Assembly: GCA_964385175.1 (NCBI GenBank)
Contig: CAYLNL010000008.1
Location: forward strand, 1-64,000
Direction: 5' to 3'
DNA from: CAYLNL01 sp964385175
GTDB taxonomy: Bacteria > Bacteroidota > Bacteroidia > Flavobacteriales > Flavobacteriaceae
DNA: 64,000 nucleotides
Part shown: piece by piece, positions 18,193-27,873 of the stretch
Position numbering within the stretch: position 1 is the stretch's first letter
Layout: each line of letters begins with the position of its first letter
Notes under the pieces: generated by a model
Told to the model about the DNA's origin: nothing
Seen by the model: the letters and a program-made list of their open reading frames with translations, nothing else
The model's database searches: none
Program-made: the position numbers and the translations under genes

Positions 18193-19320
18193 TTACTTCT
18201 TTTCTTCTTTTTTATCATCCTTCTTTATTGGTTCGGTCTTGTTCCACACCTTTACCTTATCTTTTTTAGATAAACCAGATATGATTTCCACGTTAATACC
18301 ATCAGAAATACCGATTTCTATATTTCTGCGCTCGAATTTCTGAGCACCGGTTTGCACTTCCACAAAGGGTTTTTCATTTTCTTTACCAAATTGCAAAAGC
18401 GCTTCTTTTATAGCAAGGATGCTGTCTTTTTTCTCCAAGGTAAGCGACGCGTTGGCGCTATAGCCCGCCCGGATAAAAAAATCTTTTTGGGGAACCACAT
18501 CGCCTTCAATTTTAAATTGAACGGCACCTTGTTCCTCAACGCCTTTGGGAGCAATGAACCGCAGTTTGGCATCCAGCTCTTTGTTTTGCACGGCGCCAAG
18601 ACTTATTTTAAGCGACATACCTACCTTTAGCTTGCCCACTTCAGCCTCATCTACTTTTCCCTCAAATATCATCTTAGACATATCGGCAATGGTGGCGATG
18701 GTAGTTCCTTCGTTAAAATTATTTGCCTGTATCACCTGGTCGCCTTCTTTTACAGGGATTTCCAGGATGGTGCCTGCTATCGTAGCCCGGATGTAGGTGT
18801 TGGCGGTAGCCGACCCGCCGGCGGAACCGGAGCGAATAATCTGGTAATCATTCTGCGCATTCACCAGCTCCTGCTTGGCCTGCTCGTAGCGCAACTGCAT
18901 GTTTAGAAATTCCTGGTTAGAGACCACACCCCGGTCAAAGAGCGTTTTATTACGGTCATATTCCGTGCGGGCATTGTTCAAGGCTATTTCGGCATTGCTC
19001 ACCCGTCCTTTGGCGCTGGCTAAGGCTTGTTCATTGGGCACTACTTTTATGGTGGCGATAAGTTCGCCCGACTTTATCTGGTGTCCTTCTTCCACCATAA
19101 TTTTATCGATAATCCCGGATACCTGGGGTTTTATAGATACCTCGTCCTGGGGAATCACCTTACCGGTAGCCACCGTTTTTTTCTCAATGCTGGTGATAAA
19201 AGGCGTTTCGGTCTCGTAGCTCACAGCCGGTTTGCTATTAGATTTTACAAAGTAAATAATGGCAAACAAGGCTCCGAAAACTAAAACGGTGATTCCTGTG
19301 TATTTCAAAACTTTTTTCAT
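18193..19320 (-). CDS. Periplasmic adaptor (HlyD/MacA-type membrane fusion protein)
   Basis: The 375-residue protein has one N-terminal membrane anchor (VLKYTGITVLVFGALFAIIY). The adaptor lipoyl halves are visible (VSIKPQVSGIIDKIMVEEGH and TIAGTILEIPVKEGDQV) around a coiled-coil hairpin at about 85-150. A beta-barrel region follows (KVDEAEVGKLKVGMSLKI), and the C-terminus is Lys-rich. It links the inner-membrane ABC permeases to the TolC-like channel. It lies 18 bases downstream of the second permease. Confidence 0.93.
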   Translation of the reverse strand: MKKVLKYTGITVLVFGALFAIIYFVKSNSKPAVSYETETPFITSIEKKTVATGKVIPQDEVSIKPQVSGIIDKIMVEEGHQIKSGELIATIKVVPNEQALASAKGRVSNAEIALNNARTEYDRNKTLFDRGVVSNQEFLNMQLRYEQAKQELVNAQNDYQIIRSGSAGGSATANTYIRATIAGTILEIPVKEGDQVIQANNFNEGTTIATIADMSKMIFEGKVDEAEVGKLKVGMSLKISLGAVQNKELDAKLRFIAPKGVEEQGAVQFKIEGDVVPQKDFFIRAGYSANASLTLEKKDSILAIKEALLQFGKENEKPFVEVQTGAQKFERRNIEIGISDGINVEIISGLSKKDKVKVWNKTEPIKKDDKKEEKK

Positions 19321-19338
19321 TCGTGTGGTTTTTGGTTT

Positions 19339-20601
19339 TTATTCTTCTCTCAAAGCGTCTATGGGTTTTATGCTCACGGCTCGCTGCGCCGGAATAAGCC
19401 CTATGAGGGTGCCCAATACTACCATAATAACCAGCGCTCCAAGAATAAAAGGAATGGGAACGGTGGGGTTGGTGTAAGGAAAATCTATGTTTTGGGTAGC
19501 TGCATTTATAAGTGAAAGCACAATGGCTCCTAAAATAATTCCCATAATCCCGGCAATAACAGTTAAAAATACCGATTCGAGGATAATTTGCCCCCGTACC
19601 TCAGCGGGAGTAGCGCCCAGGGCCCTGCGAACACCCAATTCTTTAGTGCGTTCTTTTACCGAAATAAGCAGGATATTGCCAATGCCAATAACGCCTGCAA
19701 TGATAGTGGCAATACCCACAATTAAAGATAGAAAAGTAAGCCCCCTGGAAAATCCCATAATGCGGTTGAAAATTTCGCCCAGGTTAAAAGAACCAAAGGC
19801 TCGCTCATCATCCGGATGCACCCGGTGGTTTTTCTTAAGAATGGCTTTCACCTGTTCTTCTACCGCCAGTACATCGGCTTTTGGATAGGCAGCTATGGAA
19901 AACCAATCTACATTTTCACCCGTATTATACAATTTTTTATACGTGGTGAAGGGCATAAAGATATCCCCATCGCTTTCGAATCCGCCCCCGGGAACAAATT
20001 TGTGCACCCCAATGACCTGGAAATAAATATTGTCAATGCGAATGTACTCGCCCACAGGAGTTTCGTCTTTCTCAAAGAGCTCTTTCTGGGTTCGTTCCCC
20101 AATTACACATACTTTTCGCTCATATTTAATATCTTCATCATTTATAAACCGTCCGCCATCATATATTTTTTTAGTGGCTATTTTGGTAAAAACCGGGAAA
20201 TCGCCATACACATTATAGCTCCCATTTTTCTGGTTGCGGACAATATTAGGAGGCGTTCCGCCAAATACGCCTTTGGCGTTGCGGGGAGCGATGTACTGGA
20301 TGGCAGGTATTTTTTCCTGTAAAATACGGGCATCTTCTAATTTTAACTGGAGTTCCCGCCCGGTTTTAAAGCCCTCATAGGGAATGCTGGTTTGCTGCGC
20401 CCACGCAAACATACTGTTCATCGCTACATTTTCAAACTGGCGCTCAAAGCCATTATCTAATCCTTTTGCAGCGCCCGAAAGAGCAATGTAGATGAAAATC
20501 CCCCACAGCACGCCAATTATAGTAATAACGGTTCGTACTTTATTTTTCCGTATAGAACCGAAAATTTCCTGCCAGGTATCTCTATCAAAAATAAATCGCA
20601 T
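19339..20601 (-). CDS. MacB/FtsX-type ABC transporter permease 2
   Basis: The 420-residue protein has an N-terminal transmembrane helix (VRTVITIIGVLWGIFIYIAL), a large periplasmic MacB_PCD domain at about 45-275, and three C-terminal helices. The FtsX coupling motif GVRRALGATPAEVRGQIILE is clear. It is a paralogue of the upstream permease (2-base gap), so the pump probably uses a heterodimer. No ATPase domain is fused, unlike MacB. Confidence 0.93.
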   Translation of the reverse strand: MRFIFDRDTWQEIFGSIRKNKVRTVITIIGVLWGIFIYIALSGAAKGLDNGFERQFENVAMNSMFAWAQQTSIPYEGFKTGRELQLKLEDARILQEKIPAIQYIAPRNAKGVFGGTPPNIVRNQKNGSYNVYGDFPVFTKIATKKIYDGGRFINDEDIKYERKVCVIGERTQKELFEKDETPVGEYIRIDNIYFQVIGVHKFVPGGGFESDGDIFMPFTTYKKLYNTGENVDWFSIAAYPKADVLAVEEQVKAILKKNHRVHPDDERAFGSFNLGEIFNRIMGFSRGLTFLSLIVGIATIIAGVIGIGNILLISVKERTKELGVRRALGATPAEVRGQIILESVFLTVIAGIMGIILGAIVLSLINAATQNIDFPYTNPTVPIPFILGALVIMVVLGTLIGLIPAQRAVSIKPIDALREE

Positions 20602-20603
20602 AA

Positions 20604-21833
20604 TTACTCGTCTCTTAGAGCTACAATGGGTTTAATGCGCGCCGCCCGGAGCGCCGGGAAATAGCCGGCTATGGCACCGAAAACAATGAGAACTACGGTG
20701 GCAAAAATAGCTGTTCCCATATTTATATATGGGTTTTTAATAAAATATTCTTCCAGCGATTCTCCCAGGGTAGTGAGCACCAAAATACCTATAAATAGCC
20801 CTATATAACCCGCAATGGTGGTGATGAAAACAGATTCTTGCAAAATCATCCCGATTACAGACCGGGGTGTAGCGCCCAGGGCTTTGCGGATGCCTAATTC
20901 TTTGGTGCGTTCTTTTACCACAAAAACCATGATATTGCTAATGCCTATAATGCCGGCTATGAGAGTACCTAACCCCACAAAGCTTACAATAATCTGGAGG
21001 ATAGAGGCAAATTGCTGGTTTTTTTGCAACTGGTCGGCGACATTGCGGATGAAAATGCCATTTTCATCGGCAGGGTCTATGTGGTGCTTATCTTTCAGGA
21101 ATTGCATGAGTTTTTTTTCAAAACCCATAGCGCCTGCATACCCAATTTGAGGCTTGAAGGCTAAGATAATCTGGTCTATCTTGTCGGTATTTTTTTCAAT
21201 GAGCTGGCGGGTAGTGTATGGCAAATAAATGAGCCGCTCCTCGTTATCGCCCCCATCGTCCTGAAACACGCCGATTACTTTAAAAGCGCTGCCGCCCATA
21301 TCAATATACTTCCCTATGGCATTGGCATCCCCGAAAAGATCTTTTTCCACCAGGCGCCCAATAACTGCATATTTAGTTTTGTTGTGCATATCGTCTTCAT
21401 TAAGATACCGACCCTTCATCATAATAGTTTTTTCGTTGAACTGGTGGGCGGGACCCACGGCGCGGGTGGTGTAGTTGTTCGATTCGTTGCCATATTTCAC
21501 CAGCGCCTGCCGGGAAATGCGAGGGGTTATATAGTCCAGGAAAAAGGGAAAGTTTTTTTTAATGTCTTCAATATCATCATTCTTGAATTCTATAATGCGA
21601 TTGGATTTAAACCCCTGGTAGGGCTTAGAGGTTCTGCCGGGGAACAGGAAAAAGGTGTTGGTAGCATCGTCTAAGAAAAATTCGCGGAAGGAGTTTTTTA
21701 ACCCGTTGCCAAACCCAAACAAGATAACAAAAATGAAAATGCCCAGCGCTACGGTGAACCCGGAGAGGAAGGTGCGGAGTTTGTTTTTCCGTATGGTTTC
21801 AAATATTTCCTGCCAGCGGTCGCGATTAAACAT
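20604..21833 (-). CDS. MacB/FtsX-type ABC transporter permease 1
   Basis: The 409-residue protein has the same layout as the next permease: an N-terminal helix (LRTFLSGFTVALGIFIFVIL), a periplasmic domain and three C-terminal helices with GIRKALGATPRSVIGMILQE. Its start overlaps the ATPase gene by 8 bases, which suggests translational coupling. Substrates of such tripartite pumps range from antibiotics to peptides and siderophores; none is indicated here. Confidence 0.93.
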   Translation of the reverse strand: MFNRDRWQEIFETIRKNKLRTFLSGFTVALGIFIFVILFGFGNGLKNSFREFFLDDATNTFFLFPGRTSKPYQGFKSNRIIEFKNDDIEDIKKNFPFFLDYITPRISRQALVKYGNESNNYTTRAVGPAHQFNEKTIMMKGRYLNEDDMHNKTKYAVIGRLVEKDLFGDANAIGKYIDMGGSAFKVIGVFQDDGGDNEERLIYLPYTTRQLIEKNTDKIDQIILAFKPQIGYAGAMGFEKKLMQFLKDKHHIDPADENGIFIRNVADQLQKNQQFASILQIIVSFVGLGTLIAGIIGISNIMVFVVKERTKELGIRKALGATPRSVIGMILQESVFITTIAGYIGLFIGILVLTTLGESLEEYFIKNPYINMGTAIFATVVLIVFGAIAGYFPALRAARIKPIVALRDE

Positions 21834-22527
21834 AGGCCGATGCTCTTACTTGTTGAATGGACTTGTCTTCTACAATAACCCCGTCTTTCAGGCGCACAAT
21901 GCGCTTGCACATATTGGCGATGTCGGTCTCGTGAGTAACTACCAAAATGGTTTTGCCTTCGTCATTTATCTGCTGGATGAGTTCCATCACCTCGTGGGAG
22001 GTTTTAGAGTCCAACGCCCCAGTGGGTTCGTCTGCCAACAACACTTTAGGCTCTGCTGCCATAGCCCGCGCTATCGCTACCCGTTGCTTTTGCCCCCCGG
22101 AAAGTTCGCTGGGCAGGTGGGTAGCCCAGGGTTTTAGCCCCACTTTATCTAAGTAACGCATGGCTTTCTCATGCCGTTCTTTTCGCCCCAGCCCCTGGTA
22201 GTAGAGCGGAAGCGCCACGTTTTCCAACGCATTTTTATAATTGATGAGGTTGAAGGATTGAAAAACAAAACCCAAAAATTGGTTGCGGTATTTTGCCGCT
22301 TTGGTTTCCGTAAGATCTTTAATAGGAACATTGTCTAGGATATATTCGCCTGAATCGGGAGCATCCAGAATGCCGATGATGTTGAGCAATGTGGATTTCC
22401 CGGAACCGGATGAGCCCATAATGGCGACTAATTCGCCTTCTTTTACAGAGAAATTAATGCCTTTTAATACATGGAGCACGTTGCTGCCCATGCGGTATGA
22501 TTTATGAAGTTCCCGGATGTGTATCAT
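21826..22527 (-). CDS. ABC transporter ATPase (LolD/MacB family)
   Basis: The 233-residue protein has Walker A (GSSGSGKSTLLN), Q-loop (FVFQSFNLI), signature (LSGGQKQRVAIARAM), Walker B (VLLADEPTGALDS) and H-loop (VVTHETDIANM). The family energises mechanotransmission-type transporters such as MacB and LolCDE. It is the first gene of the five-gene pump operon. Confidence 0.95.
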   Translation of the reverse strand: MIHIRELHKSYRMGSNVLHVLKGINFSVKEGELVAIMGSSGSGKSTLLNIIGILDAPDSGEYILDNVPIKDLTETKAAKYRNQFLGFVFQSFNLINYKNALENVALPLYYQGLGRKERHEKAMRYLDKVGLKPWATHLPSELSGGQKQRVAIARAMAAEPKVLLADEPTGALDSKTSHEVMELIQQINDEGKTILVVTHETDIANMCKRIVRLKDGVIVEDKSIQQVRASAYV

Positions 22528-22814
22528 GGTTCGGTTTTTCAGGATGCAATGTTACAGATTAGTTTATAGTTATTGTATTAAAATTATGTTAATGCCTTTG
22601 GTTTTTTAGTAGTTTGTTTATGGATGAGACTGCCAGGGCAAAGAATTGTTACAGGTTGACGTGTGAAAGAAATGTTAAAAATATGCTATAAAAGAGTTTG
22701 CCGGGTAGAGTGCAGGGGTGGACTTCTCTCCGAAGTGCGTTTTGCAGCTAAAATGTAAATCGCTATGGGCGCTACTCGTTTTCTAACGAGAATTTTTGCA
22801 ACGAAAAGACATCC
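22528..22814. other. Intergenic region upstream of the pump operon
   Basis: This 287-base stretch lies between the pump ATPase start and the end of the small CxxC protein gene. It is AT-rich near 22550-22620. No clear TAnnTTTG promoter, hairpin or coding frame was found. Confidence 0.4.
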
Positions 22815-23018
22815 TCATTTCCTCATCTTCCGGTACACAAAATAGCCTATTACAAACACTAACAGGTAGGGAATAACCATAAGGTATAAAATGCCGTTGT
22901 TGATGCCCTGTGCCGCATTGCCCTCAGAAGTTTCCAAGACAGCCCGGCACATGGCGCATTGCGCACCCGCACACAGGGGTGCGCACAAGAGGGCGAGAAG
23001 GAGTGTTGTTTTTTTCAT
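22815..23018 (-). CDS. Small CxxC envelope protein with one transmembrane helix
   Basis: The ATG at 23018 gives 67 residues and a proper signal peptide (MKKTTLLLALLCAPLCAGAQ); the longer frame from 23084 would add 22 unlikely residues. The mature part begins with CAMCRAVLE, a CxxC pair, then GINNGILYL and a transmembrane helix (MVIPYLLVFVIGYFVY). Similar small proteins are, from memory, found beside DUF420 proteins in Bacteroidota respiratory-assembly regions. Here the DUF420 gene is 11 kb upstream, beyond the secreted-protein block. Function is unknown; metal or disulfide chemistry is possible. Confidence 0.75.
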   Translation of the reverse strand: MKKTTLLLALLCAPLCAGAQCAMCRAVLETSEGNAAQGINNGILYLMVIPYLLVFVIGYFVYRKMRK

Positions 23019-23299
23019 GTTCCCCGGCAATTTTGAGTTAAAAAACCAAGTGTATAAAATGTGGAAGGCTTTTTTAGCGTTCATTTTTTAAACAGGGTAT
23101 TAGCCCATTCAAAGATAGAAAAAACGCCGTACTCAAAAAACCCTTTTTTAGAACAACCAACCGTCTTCTTGCGAAGGGTTGACCAGGAAATACAGCATCT
23201 GAAGCAAGGCATCTGGAGTGGCTGTACAAGATGCTTCGCTTCGCTCAGCATAACACTAGCGGGTCTTTTTTAGACACTTTCTTCTAAAACCCAAACGCC

Positions 23300-25285
23300 C
23301 TACTCTTCGGGTATGGCGCTGATGGCTTCTTTTAGCGCTTTGATGCCAATGAAGAGGTTGGGTTCTTTAGACACCTTCCAGCCATCTGAGCTGTACGAAG
23401 TTCCGTCTTTGGTTACCAGCGTAAAAAAGTACTCGTAGCGCAGGTCGCCTCCTTCCGGGAGGTAGAGGGGCCCGGCGGAGTAGGTTTCCTCGTCTTTTTC
23501 CATGCGCACCGGCGGCAGTTCTACCAGCGCCTCACCTTTCGGGTCTGCCTGCCGGGAGCGTATGCGCACCTGCAGGAGGGAAGCGTTGAATTTTTCGAAT
23601 ACCTGGATGCTTTCAAAAGATACGTTCCGCACCTTGCTGCCGGAGGTGCCACTCGTTAAGCCATCAATCACCTGGTTTACACAGCTTTCGCAGGGCGCAA
23701 TGGCGTAATCAAGCCAGATACGCTGGGTTTTGGAGTTTTTTTCCAGCCATTCCGGCATCTTGCGGGCATCGAAGTTTACGCCGGCTTTGGAAGGTACTTC
23801 TTTATCGCCCAGGCTCCAGGAGTAAATAATGGGGATGGTTTTACCGGCTTTTTGATCCAGCACCAGCACGTGGATGTATTTTAGCTTCAGCGGGTAAGGT
23901 GTGGCGTTGACCCATTTTTGGGTGCGCCATTTGGCGGGATCGAGCGTAAAGCGCCCCAGGGTGCGCACATCCGCCAGCGTAATGCGCACGGGGATGAGTT
24001 GCTCCGGCAGGCTTTCGCTCTTGGGTTTCAGCGTCATAGCGCCCTGTATGCCGATGCCTTCGGTTAAGGCTACCTGCATTTCTTCTTTGGTGCGGTTGTC
24101 GGTTACCCAAGATATGTCTATGGGGGCGCTGATGGTGGACTGTACGCCCACGCTTATTTTGTCGGCGCTGATGTTGTAGTTTCCTTTGAGTCCGGAAGTG
24201 AGGGAAAGGGTGGGGTTGGCGCTGAGGGGGATGATGCGGAGTTCTTTGTAAATGGCTTTGGGATCGTTTTTGAGATAGGCTTCCAGCAGGGTTTTCAGGA
24301 GGGATACTTCGGCGTTGCCGATGCCGGGGGTAAGCGTCCCGGTCATGCGGACGCTGCCGGCGGCGCCTCCTTCCGCGGTGCCGTAAATCATTTTAAACTG
24401 GTAGCCTTCGCCCGGGATCCAGCGGAGGTGGTAGGCATCGGGCAGGTAGTAGAAGATGCCAGACAGGGGGTTTTTGTCGGGGTACACATCCATACGGATG
24501 CTGCTGATCTGGTAGGGAAATTCAAAGTTCACGTCGGCGGCCAGGTCACTCCAGAGCGAGATGGGGCTATTGTCTGGCCCCTGGGGCGTTTTGTCCGGCT
24601 CATCGGTTTTGGGTTGCGTGCCGGGCGGAATGCGCTCGGTTTGAGGGCGTATGGTTAGGGCAGGTCTCACAACAGCAGTACGAGTAGTTTCGGGTTTTAT
24701 CGCCAGGGTTTTAAACTGGGGGTTCGCCTGGGGCAGCACGAGTTCCTGGGTGGTTTCGGTGAGGACTGCGGCGCTGCCCACGGGCTCCAGCACTACGCGG
24801 ACGCTGAGGTTTTCGGTTTTGGTAACGGCTTTCCATTTTTTGGGAAGCTCGTACAGGAACAACTTGGGAAAGGTACCTTTGCGGCTGGAAATCTTAATCT
24901 CTAAGTAGGCCGATTCCAGGAGGTTGATTTTGGGAGCTAATTCGCTCAGGGTAAGGGTCAGTTCCAGCGGGCTGGTTTTTCCCTCTAAGGAAAGGGCTTC
25001 TTTGCTGATAAAAGACTGTTCTTTGCGGGCGGCGTCTTTTACCACTACCATTATGTATGCATTGTCAAAGCCCGTGTAGGCGATGTCGAACTTTAGTTGA
25101 TTTTCGCTGTCGTGCGTTACGGTAACGGTTTGCAGGTTTCCCTTTACCTGCGCTAACAGGGCGGTGATGTTGCCGGAGGGGTCTTCTACCCGTTTGAGGT
25201 CTTTTCCTTTAAGGCCGCTGAAGTCCTGGCTGTAAAGGGTTGTTATCCCCAACAGCGTGTAAAAAAAGAGGAAGAGTATTTTCAT
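23300..25285 (-). CDS. Unrecognised 661-aa secreted protein
   Basis: A signal peptide (MKILFLFFYTLLGITTLYSQ) starts a 661-residue protein that matches no family I recognise. Residues 1-160 look like a beta-rich domain (LKFDIAYTGFDNAYIMVVVK). A Pro/Thr-rich linker at about 195-240 (TERIPPGTQPKTDEPDK) separates it from a larger C-terminal part with a CESC pair near 545. The end (YFFTLVTKDGTSYSSDGWKV) also looks beta-sandwich-like. No T9SS tail or lipobox is present. It is the last gene of the co-directional block 33749-23300. Confidence 0.75.
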   Translation of the reverse strand: MKILFLFFYTLLGITTLYSQDFSGLKGKDLKRVEDPSGNITALLAQVKGNLQTVTVTHDSENQLKFDIAYTGFDNAYIMVVVKDAARKEQSFISKEALSLEGKTSPLELTLTLSELAPKINLLESAYLEIKISSRKGTFPKLFLYELPKKWKAVTKTENLSVRVVLEPVGSAAVLTETTQELVLPQANPQFKTLAIKPETTRTAVVRPALTIRPQTERIPPGTQPKTDEPDKTPQGPDNSPISLWSDLAADVNFEFPYQISSIRMDVYPDKNPLSGIFYYLPDAYHLRWIPGEGYQFKMIYGTAEGGAAGSVRMTGTLTPGIGNAEVSLLKTLLEAYLKNDPKAIYKELRIIPLSANPTLSLTSGLKGNYNISADKISVGVQSTISAPIDISWVTDNRTKEEMQVALTEGIGIQGAMTLKPKSESLPEQLIPVRITLADVRTLGRFTLDPAKWRTQKWVNATPYPLKLKYIHVLVLDQKAGKTIPIIYSWSLGDKEVPSKAGVNFDARKMPEWLEKNSKTQRIWLDYAIAPCESCVNQVIDGLTSGTSGSKVRNVSFESIQVFEKFNASLLQVRIRSRQADPKGEALVELPPVRMEKDEETYSAGPLYLPEGGDLRYEYFFTLVTKDGTSYSSDGWKVSKEPNLFIGIKALKEAISAIPEE

Positions 25286-25358
25286 GCTACCTATATTTTA
25301 GGGTTGGTTATTGGGTTTAGAATTTTGAATTTAGAACGTATGTTGCCTGTTTTTTATA

Positions 25359-25414
25359 CCGATGATTAAAATCATCGGCTATTTATTTGCTTGCCGACGG
25401 TTGAAACCATCGGC
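25359..25414. repeat. Two palindromic repeats after the propeller lipoprotein gene at 25419
   Basis: CCGATGATTAAAATCATCGG at 25359-25378 is a near-perfect palindrome (9-bp arms). A second at 25393-25414 has core GACGGTTGAAACCATC with GCC/GGC ends. They lie just 3' of the stop codon of the minus-strand lipoprotein gene. They could work as terminators or mRNA-end stem-loops, or be members of a dispersed repeat family. Confidence 0.7.
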
Positions 25415-25418
25415 TATT

Positions 25419-26561
25419 TTATTTTACTACAACCTGGATGGCTCGTGCTTCTCCCCCGCTGGTTGCTAAAACTGGTAAATCAATGCGGGTATCATGATTA
25501 ATCCAATAGCAAGGGATTCCAACCTCATCGCTATTTATAATACCCCCGGCTGTATAAACCACATTTTCTACTACATCTATAGCGCTGACAGCCCCCACAC
25601 TATGCCATGAGGATGGAGGAGGAGCCAGTAGGTCTACCGCTATTTGGTTAAACCAATAAAAAGGATAATTTCCACCAGCTAACGTATTAACACCCGCTGT
25701 ATAAACGATGCTTTTTACAACATCCAAGCTGTAGGCTGCCCCAGTTACATCCGGCAGAAGTAGTATGTCATCATTGCTGTATCCGAGCAGTGCTCCCAGG
25801 TCGTATTTATCTAATAACGGTAAGTCTATCCGGGTGCCGTTAAGCCAATAAGAGGGAACTCGGTCAAAAGTATCATTTAGGACATAACCAGCTACATACA
25901 CATTGTTTGCAACCACCTTTATATCGGTAGCTTGGCAGCCCGTAGGTGGTGCTGGTAATAATATAAGGCTATTATTAATCCAATAACAAGGAGCATCGCC
26001 AGCGTATCCTGCCACATATACGGTGTTTTCTACCACATCTAAGGCATAAGCGGCTCCATGAGAATCTGCTGGGATTAAAACGGGTAGGTCCACCCGTGTT
26101 TTATTTATCCAATAGCAAGGAGATCGAAAGCCGAAGGAACTGGTTGTATAACCTGCCGTAAAAACCGCCTCGTTTATTACTTTTATGTCCTGAACTACTC
26201 CATATTCACTTGGGTTGAAAACCGGGAGATCGATGCGTTCCTGGTTTTTCCAGTAGCAGGGTATGCGATCATCGGAAGTATTAATAGTATAACCTCCCGT
26301 ATAAACGGTATTCCCTTCAACTGCTATTGCAAAGGCATATCCATCCCGGTTTGAATCTATCACAGGTAAATCAACCCGTTCTTCATTTTTCCAGTAGCAA
26401 GGGACGACTTGACCGGAAGTATTATAAGTATAACCCGCCGTATAAACGGTTGTGGTAGTGGGTGCGATATCTTCTTTTTTGGTGCAGCCGCTTACCAAAA
26501 AGAGACCGGCCGTGAGGCTTAGGATGACGATAAAGGGAGGTAGTTTTGGAGACATTTTCAT
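25419..26561 (-). CDS. Predicted seven-bladed beta-propeller lipoprotein, copy D
   Basis: The 380-residue protein has a lipoprotein signal (LFLVSGCTKKEDIAP). Seven repeats of about 45-50 residues follow, each with a VYTAGY strand, a PCYWxN strand, an RxDLPV turn and an AxAIxVxxN strand. The fifth and sixth CYW are altered (PSYWLN, PFYWFN). The first repeat starts at VYTAGY and the last ends at AIQVVVK, so the ends could close the ring by strand exchange, as in beta-propellers. KKED after the Cys fits the surface-export signal. It is one of four paralogues in tandem; the ligand is unknown. Confidence 0.85.
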   Translation of the reverse strand: MKMSPKLPPFIVILSLTAGLFLVSGCTKKEDIAPTTTTVYTAGYTYNTSGQVVPCYWKNEERVDLPVIDSNRDGYAFAIAVEGNTVYTGGYTINTSDDRIPCYWKNQERIDLPVFNPSEYGVVQDIKVINEAVFTAGYTTSSFGFRSPCYWINKTRVDLPVLIPADSHGAAYALDVVENTVYVAGYAGDAPCYWINNSLILLPAPPTGCQATDIKVVANNVYVAGYVLNDTFDRVPSYWLNGTRIDLPLLDKYDLGALLGYSNDDILLLPDVTGAAYSLDVVKSIVYTAGVNTLAGGNYPFYWFNQIAVDLLAPPPSSWHSVGAVSAIDVVENVVYTAGGIINSDEVGIPCYWINHDTRIDLPVLATSGGEARAIQVVVK

Positions 26562-26643
26562 GGAGGTGCGGTTTTACGGGTTAGTTGGAATTTGTCGTTA
26601 GGTGTCTAGTTTTTTCTTTTTTGCCGGTGATTTTAACTGTGGA

Positions 26644-27765
26644 TTATTCTACCACAATCTGCATAGCCTGCCCAAAACCGCTTTTGGTAGGGTCTAAAAC
26701 GGGTAAATCTACACGGGTGTTGTAGTTTACCCAATAGCAGGGGGTGTAGCTGCCGCTCTCGTGTATGTAACCCGCTGTGTAAATGTCTTTTCCTACAGTT
26801 TGTACAGACAGGGCTACGGAACTGGTAACATCGAATATATAGGGAGAGGAGTCTATACGGGTCCCGTTTACCCAGTAGCATTGAAATTGATTATACGGTA
26901 GTAAATCGGGGTACGTTATATAGCCGGCAGTATAAACGTCTTTTCCTGCTACGTGTACGGAGGTGCACCTTCCCTCTATTCCAACACCGGAGGGAATGGC
27001 TAAGTCCACCCGCGTGCCGTTTTTCCAATAGCAAGGGATGGATGAGCCGCTATTATCCTCGGTAACGCCCGAAACATAAATGTCGTTCCCGTTTATTTGT
27101 ATGCCGGTGGCTTCTCCGTCCCGGCTTGGGTCTAATACGGGGAGCAGCACCAGGGTATCGTTGATCCAATAGCAGGGAACGTTTATAAAGAGGTCGTTTT
27201 GAGTATAGCCGGCCATGTAAATAATGTTATCCACCACCTGCATATTTGCTACCTGGGCGTCTTTGGTTGCATCTAAGACGGGTAAATCGATGCGTTCTTC
27301 GTTTACCCAGTAGCAGGGGACATCTTTGAAGGCATTGTTTTTGGTATATCCTACTGTAAAAACTAAGTTTCCAACCACTTGTATATCGGTAACATAGCCG
27401 TCTAAGGTGGGGTTTACTACAGATAGGTTAGTGCGCTCTTCGTTTTTCCAATAGCAAGGCACACGGATGCCATTGTTGCGGATGTTGCCAGCGGTGTAAA
27501 CTGTGTTTTGAGTTACGTAAATGGCTTCCGCAAATCCATTATCGGCGGTAACGGGAAGCAGGAGGTCTATACGGGTTTGGTCTTTCCAATAGCAGGGTAT
27601 GTAGCTGCTGGTGCTGTTAAGGGTGTAGCCCGCCATGTAAACGACGGGGGTGCCGGGAGTGGTATCTTCTTTACCGGTGCAGCCGGTTAGGAGAAGGACG
27701 CTGACAACTACGGGCAGCAGGGTTATTGAGGGTCGCCATTTTGTTGGGTGGTTTTGGGGTTTCAT
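26644..27765 (-). CDS. Predicted seven-bladed beta-propeller lipoprotein, copy C
   Basis: The 373-residue paralogue has a lipobox (LLLTGCTGKEDTTP) and seven CYW repeats (YIPCYWKD, RVPCYWKN, DVPCYWVN, NVPCYWIN, SIPCYWKN, QFQCYWVN, YTPCYWVN). It ends GQAMQIVVE, the same closing strand as its neighbours. The GKED after Cys again fits the K-(D/E)-(D/E) signal. It lies 82 bases upstream of copy D. The repeat resembles Bacteroidota YVAGYE/YWKNG repeats seen in uncharacterised secreted proteins. Confidence 0.85.
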   Translation of the reverse strand: MKPQNHPTKWRPSITLLPVVVSVLLLTGCTGKEDTTPGTPVVYMAGYTLNSTSSYIPCYWKDQTRIDLLLPVTADNGFAEAIYVTQNTVYTAGNIRNNGIRVPCYWKNEERTNLSVVNPTLDGYVTDIQVVGNLVFTVGYTKNNAFKDVPCYWVNEERIDLPVLDATKDAQVANMQVVDNIIYMAGYTQNDLFINVPCYWINDTLVLLPVLDPSRDGEATGIQINGNDIYVSGVTEDNSGSSIPCYWKNGTRVDLAIPSGVGIEGRCTSVHVAGKDVYTAGYITYPDLLPYNQFQCYWVNGTRIDSSPYIFDVTSSVALSVQTVGKDIYTAGYIHESGSYTPCYWVNYNTRVDLPVLDPTKSGFGQAMQIVVE

Positions 27766-27873
27766 GTTGGATATTGTATTGAGGTTTGGATGCTTCTTAT
27801 TTTAATACCAATAGATTGAAATTATCAGCTATCGGGTGGTGGAATTTAAAATTTGTTCGTTTTCTATTTTAGC

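Noticed and set aside
26633..26881. Minus-strand 82-residue frame overlapping a propeller gene
   Set aside because: It is an out-of-frame reading of the repeat-rich propeller gene.
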